NCBI RefSeq assembly: GCF_017349355.1
Contig: NZ_JAFMPM010000008.1
Span: 744,001-808,000, forward strand
Length of the DNA: 64,000 bases
Origin: Thiothrix fructosivorans
GTDB taxonomy: Bacteria; Pseudomonadota; Gammaproteobacteria; Thiotrichales; Thiotrichaceae
Direction: 5' to 3'
Position 1 is the first letter of the stretch, and every line of letters begins with the position of its first letter. The notes under the pieces were generated by a model, which was not told the origin of the DNA, ran no database searches, and saw only the letters and a program-made list of their open reading frames with translations. The position numbers and the translations under genes were made by a program. Below, piece after piece: positions 35,715-44,525 of this stretch.

Positions 35715-36043
35715 TGCGAGTCTTGCGTCACTAAGCCGCTAAAGTCTGCCGCATTGGGATGCTTTGTGTGTACCATGCTTGAACTGCCCAATCCCGTAAA
35801 CAAGTGCGCAGCCATCAACGCCACGACCAAGGATGAGCTAATCCCATTCAGCAATGCGCCCACCGGAACATCCGCCTGCCGATGTTGCTGGATGACGTGA
35901 TTGAGACGTTTTTCTAGCGTATTGGCGTAGTTGTTTTTGCCCGTAAAGAGGCTGCTTAACGAGCGCGTTTGACGGTTACTGGGTGACGTTTCGACCGAAT
36001 TGCGCTTGCTGGAGAGGGAATAAAACCCCGTCAGTCCGCCCAT
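35715..36043 (-). pseudogene. Decayed remnant of an asparagine synthase (AsnB-type) gene
   Basis: The frame starting at 36043 reads MGGLTGFYSL, matching the MCGLTGFY start of glutamine-dependent asparagine synthases but with the catalytic Cys2 replaced by Gly. About 30 residues on it jumps to LEKRLNHVIQQHRQADVPVGALL and LVVALMA, normally ~200 residues further into the protein, with the ATP motif SGGIDSS degraded to NGISSS. Most of both domains is deleted. Such amidotransferases are common in polysaccharide clusters, fitting the glycosyltransferase that overlaps it upstream. Confidence 0.65.
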
Positions 36044-37199
36044 GATGTACTAACTCCTTGTAAATCGTTTGGTACTGCTGCGTCACGTCTTGGATATTGT
36101 AATGTTGTTGAATGCGTTGCATGGCGCGTACTCCCAGTTCTTTACGCCAGACTTCGCCTGCATGAATCCATTCCAACCAAGCGAAAGCGAGTGCTGAGGG
36201 GGTAGCTTCTTGGTACTGAAGGGTGCGCCCTGTATTGCCGATGATGCGTGGCAAATCGCCTACGTCTGTCGTGAGACAGGGGATACCGCACGCCATTGCT
36301 TCACCCACGCTATGCGAAAAACCGTCATCGTGTGAGGCAGTCAGTGAAAATATATCTAGCGCGTTCAGTAAGTTGGGAATGTCTTTGCGCTCACCGAGCA
36401 AGTGCAGGTGGTGGGGTATTGCTATGCGTTGCAACAGTGGTGCGAGGTGGGGGTTGTCAGCAGTGATGCCTTGTCCCGCGAGAATAAAGTGTACATTTTT
36501 TTGGTGTTGTAAGAGTAAATGCGCCGCCTCGATAAACAAGGCGTGATTCTTGAGCGGGTGATGGTGCGCAACCATGCCGATAACGATGGCATCCTCAGGA
36601 ATACCGAGTCTTTGACGCATATTGGCGTGGTTGTAAGCATTGGGTGAGAACAATTGGGTATCAATGCCGTTAGGGACAACGTGCGTGTGTTGCGTATCAT
36701 AGCCAATGGCGGCGTGTTGTTCAGCGCTCAGGTAGGTGTTGTACAGTATTCGCACGGGGGTATTCGAGCGTTTGACCGTTAATTCAATCACCCAGCGGGT
36801 AGTGCGTGGCTCTTGCTTAATGTCGTACAGGGTATTGTGAATATTCCAGAGGATTGGCAGGCGATTGCCGAGGGAAAGGTTTGCCAGCGATGCGGCGAGG
36901 TTGCCATGATACATCCAGCCTTGAATCACCTCCGGTTTCAGGGTGCGTAGCAATTGGGTCAGTTTGAAAATTTGCCAGCCCACGACAAGATTTGTGCTCA
37001 TTTCCAACGCATGTACGCTAATGCCGTGTGCTCTAATACGTTGACAGAGTTCGGTTTCTGTCCCCAAGGAAATGACCACAGGCTCGAATTGGTGACGATC
37101 GGTGTGAGCCAGCAGTTTATACAGCATTAACGCTGTGCCGGTGCTTTCTAGGTTGGTAATAATGTGCACTACACCTATCTGTTGAACTTTTCTTGCCAT
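35976..37199 (-). CDS. GT4 family glycosyltransferase (polysaccharide type)
   Basis: 407 residues with the GT-B fold: an N-terminal VVHIITNLESTGTALMLYKLL, PNGIDTQLFSP, GMVAHHHPLKNHALFIEAA, LAGQGITAD and the EX7E-like region SHDDGFSHSVGEAMACGIPC. It probably adds a sugar to an exopolysaccharide or glycan precursor. ATG 37199 is preferred over a TTG at 37214. The last ~20 residues (GVLFPLQQAQFGRNVTQ) are read out of frame through the asparagine synthase remnant, so the native C-terminus was probably near HHG. Confidence 0.8.
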   Translation of the reverse strand: MARKVQQIGVVHIITNLESTGTALMLYKLLAHTDRHQFEPVVISLGTETELCQRIRAHGISVHALEMSTNLVVGWQIFKLTQLLRTLKPEVIQGWMYHGNLAASLANLSLGNRLPILWNIHNTLYDIKQEPRTTRWVIELTVKRSNTPVRILYNTYLSAEQHAAIGYDTQHTHVVPNGIDTQLFSPNAYNHANMRQRLGIPEDAIVIGMVAHHHPLKNHALFIEAAHLLLQHQKNVHFILAGQGITADNPHLAPLLQRIAIPHHLHLLGERKDIPNLLNALDIFSLTASHDDGFSHSVGEAMACGIPCLTTDVGDLPRIIGNTGRTLQYQEATPSALAFAWLEWIHAGEVWRKELGVRAMQRIQQHYNIQDVTQQYQTIYKELVHHGRTDGVLFPLQQAQFGRNVTQ

Positions 37200-37317
37200 C
37201 CCAATGATCCCCAACCCGTGTTTATGTAAGGCCGATGCTGTTACAGATGTCGGGTGGCAGGAAGAGGAGGCAGGATGGAAATGGGTATTTGTCGGATGAG
37301 TGTGGTTAGCTGTGCAG

Positions 37318-38730
37318 TTAAGGGGACACTTTGGTTTTTTGTTGGGCTATTTGTTTGTCGTCACTAGGTGTCAGGCTAAAAATCCATTCTTCGATATTGG
37401 TGTAGCCATTGACGTTGAAATCTTGGGCGGCATCTTCTTTGTCGGGTAATAGTGAGTGTGTTTCTTCCCACGCGTCGGGAATACCATCGTTATCCTTGTC
37501 AGGCAAGCTTGAACCGCTGGCGTAATCTGTCGGGCTAGCAGGGTGTGTCGTACAGTCGGGTGGTGATGGACACGTCGGTATAGTGCCTTGCTGTTCCCGC
37601 GCTTCACTAATCAGGTTTTTGTCGATGGCATCGCGGTGCGGAAGTGTTGCGCCGACGGTGGGGAAGATTTTTTTCGGCAAGGTGGGGGACTTGAACGTGG
37701 TAATCGGGGGCGCGGGGAAGCGTTCATTGGCTTCCCAGTCGGCAGTCGGCCAACCAATCAAGCCGAGGTTTATGGGCAGTGGTTCAGCTTGTTCGGGATC
37801 ACGAATACTGAGGTTTTCTTCAAGAAACAGTTGGTAGTCTTTGCCTGCATTGTTGGCGACTAATTCCGGTGCTGCGCGGTTGGAATTTTTACCCATGATA
37901 TAAAGATTGTGCACCAGATTAATCTGCATTTTGCCATGTTCGCTGATCAGGTTAGCGCCGTTTTGCTCCCAGTTGTAAACGAGGTTGTTAACGATGTCGA
38001 TAACCCCTGTGCCTGTGTTGATGCCGGGATTATCACTTTGATTATGCGCAATCAGGTTGTGGTGCAGGCTGAGGGAGTGCGTCTTTGCGGAGTTAAACAA
38101 AAGTCCGGTGTAACCAGTGTCTACGTCGGTTTTATTGGGTGTATAGCTACGCCCTGGACCCAGAATGTTATGGCTGAAAGTAGCCTGATGGATGTCATCC
38201 GTATTCGCGATAATGCCTGTTGAACCACCGGACAGGGTGCAATGGTCGATAACAATATTGGCAGTGGTTTCTGTGGCGTTGGCTTTGCTTAGGGTGAGTG
38301 CATGGCTGCAACAGTCTGTGGCATTGCCAAGGTTGGGGTGGATACGGAGATGCTGAATAACGACATCGTGGGTAGCAATGGTCAGCAAGGCTTGTTGGAT
38401 GCCTGCCACACCCGTGATTAAGATGCCGTTGTTGGGAGCGGTTTGCCCGAAGATGGAAATATAAGGGTGTTGGATGGTGAGGTTGCTTTCGAGTCGAATA
38501 ATGCCGCCAACGCTAAAAATAACGATGCGCGGGTCAGGGGAGTCAATACAGTGGCGTAAACTCCCTTCTCCGTCATCATTGACATTGGTCACTTTACAGA
38601 CGCTTCCGCCACGTCCACCACTGGTTTGCGTACCAAAGCCTTCCGCTCCCGGAAACACCGGCAGGGCTTGGACACTGGTTATGCCTATCAGAAAGCTGAA
38701 TAAGACTCTTAGCACTGCTCTACCTATCAT
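37318..38730 (-). CDS. Secreted pectate-lyase-like polysaccharide lyase (right-handed beta-helix)
   Basis: 470 residues. A signal peptide (1-22, FSFLIGITSVQA) is followed by LPVFPGAEGFGTQTSGGRGG, the usual start of PL1-type pectate lyases. Beta-helix rungs follow with VIDHCTLSGG, FSHNILGPGRSY, LSLHHNLIAHNQSDNPG and DIVNNLVYNW. The C-terminus has a calcium-binding-like DKDNDGIPDAWE and DFNVNGYTNIEEW (dockerin/thrombospondin-type) tail. Substrate could be pectate or the cell's own acidic exopolysaccharide; the neighbouring glycosyltransferase suggests the latter. Confidence 0.75.
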   Translation of the reverse strand: MIGRAVLRVLFSFLIGITSVQALPVFPGAEGFGTQTSGGRGGSVCKVTNVNDDGEGSLRHCIDSPDPRIVIFSVGGIIRLESNLTIQHPYISIFGQTAPNNGILITGVAGIQQALLTIATHDVVIQHLRIHPNLGNATDCCSHALTLSKANATETTANIVIDHCTLSGGSTGIIANTDDIHQATFSHNILGPGRSYTPNKTDVDTGYTGLLFNSAKTHSLSLHHNLIAHNQSDNPGINTGTGVIDIVNNLVYNWEQNGANLISEHGKMQINLVHNLYIMGKNSNRAAPELVANNAGKDYQLFLEENLSIRDPEQAEPLPINLGLIGWPTADWEANERFPAPPITTFKSPTLPKKIFPTVGATLPHRDAIDKNLISEAREQQGTIPTCPSPPDCTTHPASPTDYASGSSLPDKDNDGIPDAWEETHSLLPDKEDAAQDFNVNGYTNIEEWIFSLTPSDDKQIAQQKTKVSP

Positions 38731-38782
38731 GGGTTTTAGGTATAGCCTAGTACAAAAGTTAGGCTTATGTCTATGATTCTTA

Positions 38783-38872
38783 CTATTTATTCGTGCGGCT
38801 CACATACCAGACAACAGCTGCTGCAAAAATAGCGAATAAAAATGTGGGGAACAATACAAATAAGCCCTGCAT
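38783..38872 (-). CDS. 29-residue single-helix membrane peptide, divergent from ccoN
   Basis: Too short for normal gene calling, but it has a good ribosome site (AAGGAA, 6-7 bases before ATG 38872) and codes for MQGLFVLFPTFLFAIFAAAV followed by VWYVSRTNK, a single membrane helix with a positive C-terminus. An FNR box lies 77 bases upstream. Size and form recall small oxidase-associated subunits such as CcoM, CcoS or CydX, but no homology can be claimed by eye. Confidence 0.5.
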   Translation of the reverse strand: MQGLFVLFPTFLFAIFAAAVVWYVSRTNK

Positions 38873-38948
38873 GTTTTTTCCTTCAATTTATCTGTGATTT
38901 TAGTATTGGTTAAGTGGCTATAATTTATCCCAATGTCCTCGAAGATAC

Positions 38949-38962
38949 TTGATCTATATCAA
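38949..38962. promoter_or_regulatory. FNR/ANR box upstream of ccoN and the small membrane peptide
   Basis: TTGATCTATATCAA is a perfect TTGAT-N4-ATCAA palindrome. It lies between the divergent ccoN operon (start 39139) and the 29-residue ORF (start 38872). The fnr-type gene at 45908 supplies the likely regulator. Confidence 0.8.
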
Positions 38963-39138
38963 CAAGTCTATAGTTCGTCACTTTTTGTGCCGCTCTCCAC
39001 CCTAGGAAGTTGATTTTAGTCAAACATGGATACCCATCCCTGATGGATGCTTCAAAAGCCGAGTGTGTGATTTCACACGTTTCTGTGTGTTTTATCACGC
39101 TCGCTTCGGTGAGGTGTTTAATTGTTTCGGAGGGACTT

Positions 39139-40575
39139 ATGCAAAACCAGCAGACCTACAATTACAAGGTCGTGCGGCAGTTTGCCATTATGACGGTGAT
39201 CTGGGGGATCGTCGGCATGTTGGTGGGCGTGCTTATCGCTGCACAATTGCGTTGGCCAGAACTCAATTTTGATGTTCCGTGGTTAACGTATAGCCGTTTA
39301 CGTCCATTGCATACTAATGCGGTTATTTTCGCCTTTGGCGGCTCCGCGTTGTTTGCGACTTCGCTGTATGTTGTACAGCGTACCTGCCACACACGACTGA
39401 TTTCTGACAAGCTGGCTGCATTGGTTTTCTGGGGTTGGCAATTGGTGATTCTATTAGCCGCACTGAGCTTACCGTTGGGATTTACCAGTGGTAAAGAGTA
39501 TGCAGAATTGGAATGGCCGATTGATTTGCTGATTACCGTGGTGTGGGTGGCTTACGCAATCCTGTTCTTCGGCACGATCATGAAGCGTCAAACACCGCAT
39601 ATTTACGTGGCAAACTGGTTTTATGGTGCGTTCATTTTGACCATTGCCGTGTTGCATTTGGTGAATAGTGCAGCGTTGCCAACGGCGTTGTTCGGTGGGG
39701 CGGATTGGATGAAATCGTACTCCGCTTACCCTGGAGCGATTGATGCAATGGTGCAGTGGTGGTACGGGCATAACGCGGTAGGTTTCTTCCTAACAGCAGG
39801 CTTCCTCGGCATGATGTACTACTTTGTACCGAAGCAAGCAGGGCGTCCGGTGTATTCTTACCGTTTGTCCGTGGTGCATTTCTGGGCGTTGATTTCCACG
39901 TATATGTGGGCAGGCCCGCACCATTTGCACTACACCGCACTGCCAGACTGGACTCAATCCTTGGGCATGGTGTTCTCGTTGATCCTGTTAGCGCCAAGCT
40001 GGGGTGGGATGATCAACGGGATCATGACGCTTTCCGGCGCATGGCATAAATTGCGCACTGACCCCATCCTGCGTTTCCTGATTGTTTCCCTGTCGTTCTA
40101 CGGTATGTCGACGTTTGAAGGGCCGATGATGGCAATCAAAACCGTCAACGAACTTTCGCACTACACAGACTGGACAGTGGGTCACGTTCACTCCGGCGCT
40201 TTGGGCTGGGTAGCGATGATTTCCATTGGCTCGATGTATGCGCTGATTCCGACACTGTTTGGGCGTGAAAAAATGTACAGCACCAAGCTGATCGAAATGC
40301 ATTTCTGGATCATGACCGTCGGTGTGGTGCTGTACATTGCTTCTATGTGGATCTCTGGTGTGATGCAAGGTTTGATGTGGCGTGCCGTTAATCCTGATGG
40401 AACGCTGACCTACAGCTTCGTTGAATCGCTGGAAGCCACTTATCCGTTCTACTTGGTGCGCTTTGTTGGTGGGGTGCTGGTGCTGAGTGGCATGTTCATG
40501 ATGCTTTATAACGTGTTGAAGACCATCGCGGGTGCAAAACCTGCCGAAGATCTGATTCCCGCAGCGGCTCACTAA
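39139..40575 (+). CDS. ccoN: cbb3-type cytochrome c oxidase subunit I (CcoN)
   Basis: 478 residues, about twelve membrane helices. Heme and CuB histidine motifs are visible: [53 protein letters not shown] and [14 protein letters not shown]. This is the oxygen-reducing subunit of the high-affinity oxidase used at low oxygen. The start ATG 39139 follows GGAGGGA; an upstream in-frame extension to 39010 has no family match. First gene of ccoNOQP. Confidence 0.95.
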   Translation: MQNQQTYNYKVVRQFAIMTVIWGIVGMLVGVLIAAQLRWPELNFDVPWLTYSRLRPLHTNAVIFAFGGSALFATSLYVVQRTCHTRLISDKLAALVFWGWQLVILLAALSLPLGFTSGKEYAELEWPIDLLITVVWVAYAILFFGTIMKRQTPHIYVANWFYGAFILTIAVLHLVNSAALPTALFGGADWMKSYSAYPGAIDAMVQWWYGHNAVGFFLTAGFLGMMYYFVPKQAGRPVYSYRLSVVHFWALISTYMWAGPHHLHYTALPDWTQSLGMVFSLILLAPSWGGMINGIMTLSGAWHKLRTDPILRFLIVSLSFYGMSTFEGPMMAIKTVNELSHYTDWTVGHVHSGALGWVAMISIGSMYALIPTLFGREKMYSTKLIEMHFWIMTVGVVLYIASMWISGVMQGLMWRAVNPDGTLTYSFVESLEATYPFYLVRFVGGVLVLSGMFMMLYNVLKTIAGAKPAEDLIPAAAH

Positions 40576-40587
40576 GGAGGAAGTGTC

Positions 40588-41202
40588 ATGAGTAATGGTC
40601 ATGCAGTGGTTGAAAAAAATGTGGGTCTGATGGCTCTGTTGATTGTGATTGTGATCAGCTTCGGGGGCTTGGCGGAAATCGTGCCGCTGTTCTTCCTGAA
40701 AGACACCACCGAGCCAGTGGCGGGTTTGAAGCCTTATAGCGCTTTGCAGTTGGAAGGACGGGACATTTATCTGCGTGAAGGTTGTTACAACTGCCATTCA
40801 CAGATGATTCGTCCGTTCCGTGCTGAAACCGAGCGTTATGGGCACTATTCGGTTGCTGGCGAATTTGTCTACGACCACCCGTTCCAATGGGGTTCTAAGC
40901 GGACTGGCCCTGATTTGGCACGGGTTGGTGGGCGTTATAGCGATGATTGGCATCGCGTTCATTTGAATAATCCGCGTGATGTTGTACCGGAATCCAATAT
41001 GCCCGGTTTCCCTTGGCTGAATGAAAACGTGTTGGATGGCACGGATACGGTTGCCAAGATGAAGACCATGCAAACCTTGGGTGTGCCGTATACCGATGAG
41101 GAAGTGGCTAAAGGTGCAGAGGAAGTTAAAGGTAAAACCGAAATGGTTGCTTTGATTGCCTATTTGCAGAATTTAGGCACTGCCATCAAGACGCAACGTT
41201 GA
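40588..41202 (+). CDS. ccoO: cbb3-type cytochrome c oxidase subunit II (CcoO)
   Basis: 204 residues: one N-terminal membrane anchor ([23 protein letters not shown]) and a periplasmic monoheme cytochrome c domain with [15 protein letters not shown] (CxxCH) and distal Met in SNMPGFPWL. It passes electrons from CcoP to CcoN. AAGGAGG precedes the ATG, 12 bases after ccoN. Confidence 0.95.
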   Translation: MSNGHAVVEKNVGLMALLIVIVISFGGLAEIVPLFFLKDTTEPVAGLKPYSALQLEGRDIYLREGCYNCHSQMIRPFRAETERYGHYSVAGEFVYDHPFQWGSKRTGPDLARVGGRYSDDWHRVHLNNPRDVVPESNMPGFPWLNENVLDGTDTVAKMKTMQTLGVPYTDEEVAKGAEEVKGKTEMVALIAYLQNLGTAIKTQR

Positions 41203-41212
41203 GGGTTGAGTC

Positions 41213-41392
41213 ATGGACTACAACGATTTCCGTGGTATTTCGACGCTACTGGTGCTGATTGCCTTTCTTGCCGTGGTGGTGTGGGCGTATAGCCGTAAGC
41301 GTACTCAACGCTTCGATGCGGCTGCCAATTCCATTTTCGATAAGGATGAGGAACAAGTACACGCAGCGTCCATGAAGGAGGTAGACAAATGA
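41213..41392 (+). CDS. ccoQ: cbb3-type oxidase subunit CcoQ
   Basis: 59 residues: a single membrane helix (ISTLLVLIAFLAVVVWAYS) followed by RKRTQRFDAAANSIFDKDEE and a short charged tail, the standard CcoQ/FixQ form. It stabilises the oxidase complex. It overlaps ccoP by 4 bases (ATGA). Confidence 0.9.
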   Translation: MDYNDFRGISTLLVLIAFLAVVVWAYSRKRTQRFDAAANSIFDKDEEQVHAASMKEVDK

Positions 41393-42288
41393 GTGGTTTC
41401 TGGAGTGGTTGGATCATCCTGATCACATTGGGCAATATTTTTGCCTGTTACTGGCTGGTTCGCTGGACAACGAAAAAGCGTCCGGGTGAAGCAGCGTCGG
41501 GCGATGTCACGGGGCATCGCTGGGACGGTCTTGAAGAGTACAATAACCCGTTGCCACGTTGGTGGCTGTGGTTGTTTTACATCACCATCGTGTTTTCACT
41601 GGCGTATCTGGTGTTGTTCCCCGGTTTGGGAACATTCAAAGGCGTATTGAACTGGGGGTCGCAAGACAGCCAGTACCAAGGCGAAATGCAGCAGGCGGGG
41701 GAAACGTTTGACCCGATTTTCAAAAAGTATGCCGCTATGCCGATTGAGCAGGTCGCGAAGGATGCTGATGCACAAGGCATGGGTCGCCGTTTGTTCCTGA
41801 ACTATTGTGCTCAGTGTCACGGTTCGGATGCGGGTGGTGCGGCAGGCTTCCCGAATCTGGCAGATAATGATTGGTTGTACGGTGGTACGCCGGATCAGAT
41901 CAAGCAAACGATTCTGCTGGGTCGTCAAGGTGCAATGCCTGCGCACAAAGATCGGGTGGATGCGGCTGGGGTCGAAGCACTGGCGCATTACGTGATGAGC
42001 TTGAGCGGACGTAAGGAAGCGGATGCTGCGAAGGTTTCGCAAGGTCAGCAGTTGTTCACGGCGAATGCGTGCATGGCTTGCCATGGTATGGATGGTAAGG
42101 GCAATCAGGCAATGGGCGCACCGAACCTGACCGATAATACGTGGTTGTATGGCTCTTCGTTGGATACAATCAAAGAGACGATTACCAATGGGCGTAACGG
42201 CAAAATGCCTGCACACGCTGACTTCCTTGGGGAAGACAAAGTGCATTTGCTGGCCGCCTATGTATATGGCTTGTCACAAAAGCCATAA
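41389..42288 (+). CDS. ccoP: cbb3-type cytochrome c oxidase diheme subunit III (CcoP)
   Basis: 299 residues. An N-terminal part with two membrane helices (WSGWIILITLGNIFACYWLVRW and WWLWLFYITIVFSLAYLV patterns) flanks the conserved HRWDGLEEYNNPLPRWW. Two cytochrome c domains follow with CAQCH and CMACH and their distal methionines. It accepts electrons from soluble cytochromes. Confidence 0.95.
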   Translation: MSGFWSGWIILITLGNIFACYWLVRWTTKKRPGEAASGDVTGHRWDGLEEYNNPLPRWWLWLFYITIVFSLAYLVLFPGLGTFKGVLNWGSQDSQYQGEMQQAGETFDPIFKKYAAMPIEQVAKDADAQGMGRRLFLNYCAQCHGSDAGGAAGFPNLADNDWLYGGTPDQIKQTILLGRQGAMPAHKDRVDAAGVEALAHYVMSLSGRKEADAAKVSQGQQLFTANACMACHGMDGKGNQAMGAPNLTDNTWLYGSSLDTIKETITNGRNGKMPAHADFLGEDKVHLLAAYVYGLSQKP

Positions 42289-42353
42289 ACGCGGCAAACC
42301 TCTCACCCAATCCTCTCCCAATCAGGGGGGGGATTTTGCTACAGGGTCTTACT

Positions 42354-43724
42354 ATGTCTGCAAATAACGATAGCGGTTTCTACCAAAAGCACCAAACCAT
42401 TTACCCACGCCAAACCAAAGGTTTATTCACCAATCTACGCAAGTGGAGTGTGTGGGCGTTATTGGGTCTGTATTACATCTTGCCGTGGGTAAAAATGAAT
42501 GGGCAACAAATTGTGTTGTTTGATTTGCCTGCACGTAAATTCCATATTCTGGGGCAGACCTTTTGGCCGCAGGATTTTTTCTATTTAGCGGTGTTGCTGA
42601 TTCTGGCGGCACTAACCTTATTTTTCGTGACCGCCCTCGCAGGGCGGGTGTGGTGTGGCTACGCTTGCCCGCAAACGGTATGGAGCGAAGTCTTTATCTG
42701 GATTGAGCAGTGGGTAGAAGGCGACCGCCCGCAGCAAATCAAGCTCGACAATGCGCCGTGGGATCGTGCCAAGATCGGCAAAAAGACCATCAAGCATGTG
42801 TTGTGGCTAATCTTTTCATTGCTGACCGGCTTTACCTTTGTGGGCTACTTTGTGCCAATGGAAACGCTATGGTTTGAAACGACCAGCGGTATTTTGAGCG
42901 GTTGGGCATTGTTCTGGGTGGTGTTTTACGGCTTTGCCACTTACGGCAATGCGGGCTTTTTGCGTGAACAAATTTGCTTGTATATGTGCCCTTATGCGCG
43001 TTTCCAAAGTGCCATGTTTGATAAAGACACGCTGATTATTTCGTATGATGAAGTGCGGGGTGAACCGCGTGGTTCGCGTAAACGCAGTGCGGCAAAGCCT
43101 AGCGATAAGGGGGATTGCGTCGATTGCACTTTGTGTGTGCAGGTGTGTCCGACAGGAATCGACATCCGTGATGGTTTGCAATACCAGTGCATTGGCTGTG
43201 CTGCGTGTATTGATGCGTGCGATAGCATTATGGATAAAATGGGCTACGAACGTGGCTTAGTGCGTTACACCACCGAACATGCGCTGAAAGGTGGTAAAAC
43301 GCAGGTTCTGCGCTTACGTACCCTGATTTATGCGGCATTGCTAACGGTGATTACCGGTGCATTGCTGTATTCGGTCATGCAGCGTGTGCCATTGGAGATG
43401 GATATTATCCGTGACCGCAATGCGCTGTTTCGTGATACGGGCGATGGTAATATCGAAAATATTTATACGTTGAAAGTCATCAATATGAGCGATAAAGCGC
43501 ACCCGTTTACCATTACCGTCTCTGGTGTAGAAGGCATGGCTTTGGTAGGCGCGGAAAAGGTGCAGGTTGGCGCAGGCAAGGTGGCAGAAGTACCGGTTAA
43601 AGTGATGCTCAACCCTGACTTGCTGACGGCACGTAGTCAGGAAATTATGTTCCATATCGTGGCAGCCGACGATCCGAGTTTGACACAAACCCAGAAAGCC
43701 CGCTTCCTTGGCCCAGATAAATAG
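42354..43724 (+). CDS. ccoG: cbb3 oxidase accessory protein CcoG (FixG-like ferredoxin)
   Basis: 456 residues: membrane helices, a CGYACPQTVWSEVF motif, a bacterial 2[4Fe-4S] ferredoxin domain (CVDCTLCVQVCPTGIDIRDG and CIGCAACIDACD) and a C-terminal Ig-like domain (DUF4405/FixG type). CcoG reduces copper for cbb3 assembly. I use ATG 42354; the 65-base gap after ccoP contains a diverged palindromic GC-rich repeat (42297-42335). Confidence 0.92.
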   Translation: MSANNDSGFYQKHQTIYPRQTKGLFTNLRKWSVWALLGLYYILPWVKMNGQQIVLFDLPARKFHILGQTFWPQDFFYLAVLLILAALTLFFVTALAGRVWCGYACPQTVWSEVFIWIEQWVEGDRPQQIKLDNAPWDRAKIGKKTIKHVLWLIFSLLTGFTFVGYFVPMETLWFETTSGILSGWALFWVVFYGFATYGNAGFLREQICLYMCPYARFQSAMFDKDTLIISYDEVRGEPRGSRKRSAAKPSDKGDCVDCTLCVQVCPTGIDIRDGLQYQCIGCAACIDACDSIMDKMGYERGLVRYTTEHALKGGKTQVLRLRTLIYAALLTVITGALLYSVMQRVPLEMDIIRDRNALFRDTGDGNIENIYTLKVINMSDKAHPFTITVSGVEGMALVGAEKVQVGAGKVAEVPVKVMLNPDLLTARSQEIMFHIVAADDPSLTQTQKARFLGPDK

Positions 43725-43735
43725 GAGAATAAGTG

Positions 43736-44233
43736 ATGCAAGTGGAAGATACAAAACCGTGGTATCAGCAATTTTGGCCGTGGGCGGTGATGTCCTTGCC
43801 TGCTACCGCCGTGGTGGCTGGTTTGTATACCTATTCCATCGCCGCAGCGGGCAGCAGTGGTCTGGTGGTGGGGGATTATTATAACGTGGGCAAGGCGATT
43901 AATGTCTCGCTTGCCAAAGGTCAACGGGCTGTTGCGATGGGATTAATGGGCAATGTGTCGATTAATGGCAAGGCGGTACGGCTGTTATTGGATAACGCTG
44001 AGGTGGAAGAGCAACAGCAGTTAACACTGAACTTTTACCATGCCACGATGCCGAATCACGATCAAGTCGTGACCTTGCAGCAAACTGGCTCAGGCGTGTG
44101 GGACGGGCAGTTGCAAGTCTTAGCGGCGGGTAAATGGCAGGTGGATGTTGTGCCGACCGATGGGAGTTGGCGTTTAACGGGAACATTGCCGAATGCGGCG
44201 GCAACCATGCTAACAGTGCAACCCGCGTTGTAA
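43736..44233 (+). CDS. ccoH: FixH/CcoH family cbb3 assembly protein
   Basis: 165 residues: one N-terminal helix (FWPWAVMSLPATAVVAGLYTYSIAA) then a periplasmic beta domain with VVGDYYNVGKAIN (the family's DYY motif) and LTLNFYHATMPNHDQ. FixH/CcoH proteins take part in cbb3 maturation. TAGGAGAAT lies just upstream; GTG 43733 is an alternative start one codon earlier. Confidence 0.82.
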   Translation: MQVEDTKPWYQQFWPWAVMSLPATAVVAGLYTYSIAAAGSSGLVVGDYYNVGKAINVSLAKGQRAVAMGLMGNVSINGKAVRLLLDNAEVEEQQQLTLNFYHATMPNHDQVVTLQQTGSGVWDGQLQVLAAGKWQVDVVPTDGSWRLTGTLPNAAATMLTVQPAL

Positions 44234-44261
44234 TGTTGTAGATTTGCATCACCACAAAAAA

Positions 44262-44386
44262 ATAAGGCTCTCCAAAGGTGGAGAGCCAAGTGCTTTAGGG
44301 TATGTAGAGCGTTGAAGTTTGCTGATGCAGAGGAGGTAACGAACATCGGTCTCAGCAACCTTCGGAAGTTATTACACCTGTTTTCT
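44262..44386 (-). ncRNA. Candidate FNR-activated small RNA with anti-Shine-Dalgarno loop
   Basis: On the minus strand a strong intrinsic terminator (GGCTCTCC/GGAGAGCC, 44266-44287, then TTATTTTTTT) has no gene upstream of it. About 40 bases behind the predicted start lies an FNR box (44419-44432) at class II spacing, with a TGTAAA -10 box at 44393-44398. The transcript would be about 120-125 nt. A 7-bp stem TTGCTGA/TCAGCAA (44319-44325 with 44352-44358) presents CCTCCT (44331-44336), complementary to ribosome binding sites, in its loop. Layout, size and control resemble E. coli FnrS, with no sequence similarity claimed. Confidence 0.6.
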
Positions 44387-44418
44387 GTAGGGTTTACAAT
44401 GCACCCGCTGGCGGTTTC

Positions 44419-44432
44419 TTGATACAAGTCAA
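44419..44432. promoter_or_regulatory. FNR box between the sRNA candidate and hemN
   Basis: TTGATACAAGTCAA matches TTGAT-N4-ATCAA with one change. Toward the minus strand it is centred about 40 bases from the predicted sRNA start; toward hemN (start 44526) no comparably good -10 box is seen at the required place. Confidence 0.65.
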
Positions 44433-44525
44433 CGATGTTTAATGTTTTGTTTCAAGTGCTTGTATTTATGGGTGTGATACGGCATTTATGTTTACTGCTT
44501 TGGTTTCGGGCACGATAGAGGTGTT

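Noticed and set aside
42297-42335. Intrinsic terminator between ccoP and ccoG
   Set aside because: The GC-rich sequence is a diverged copy of a dispersed repeat, with a poor stem and no T-run of useful length.
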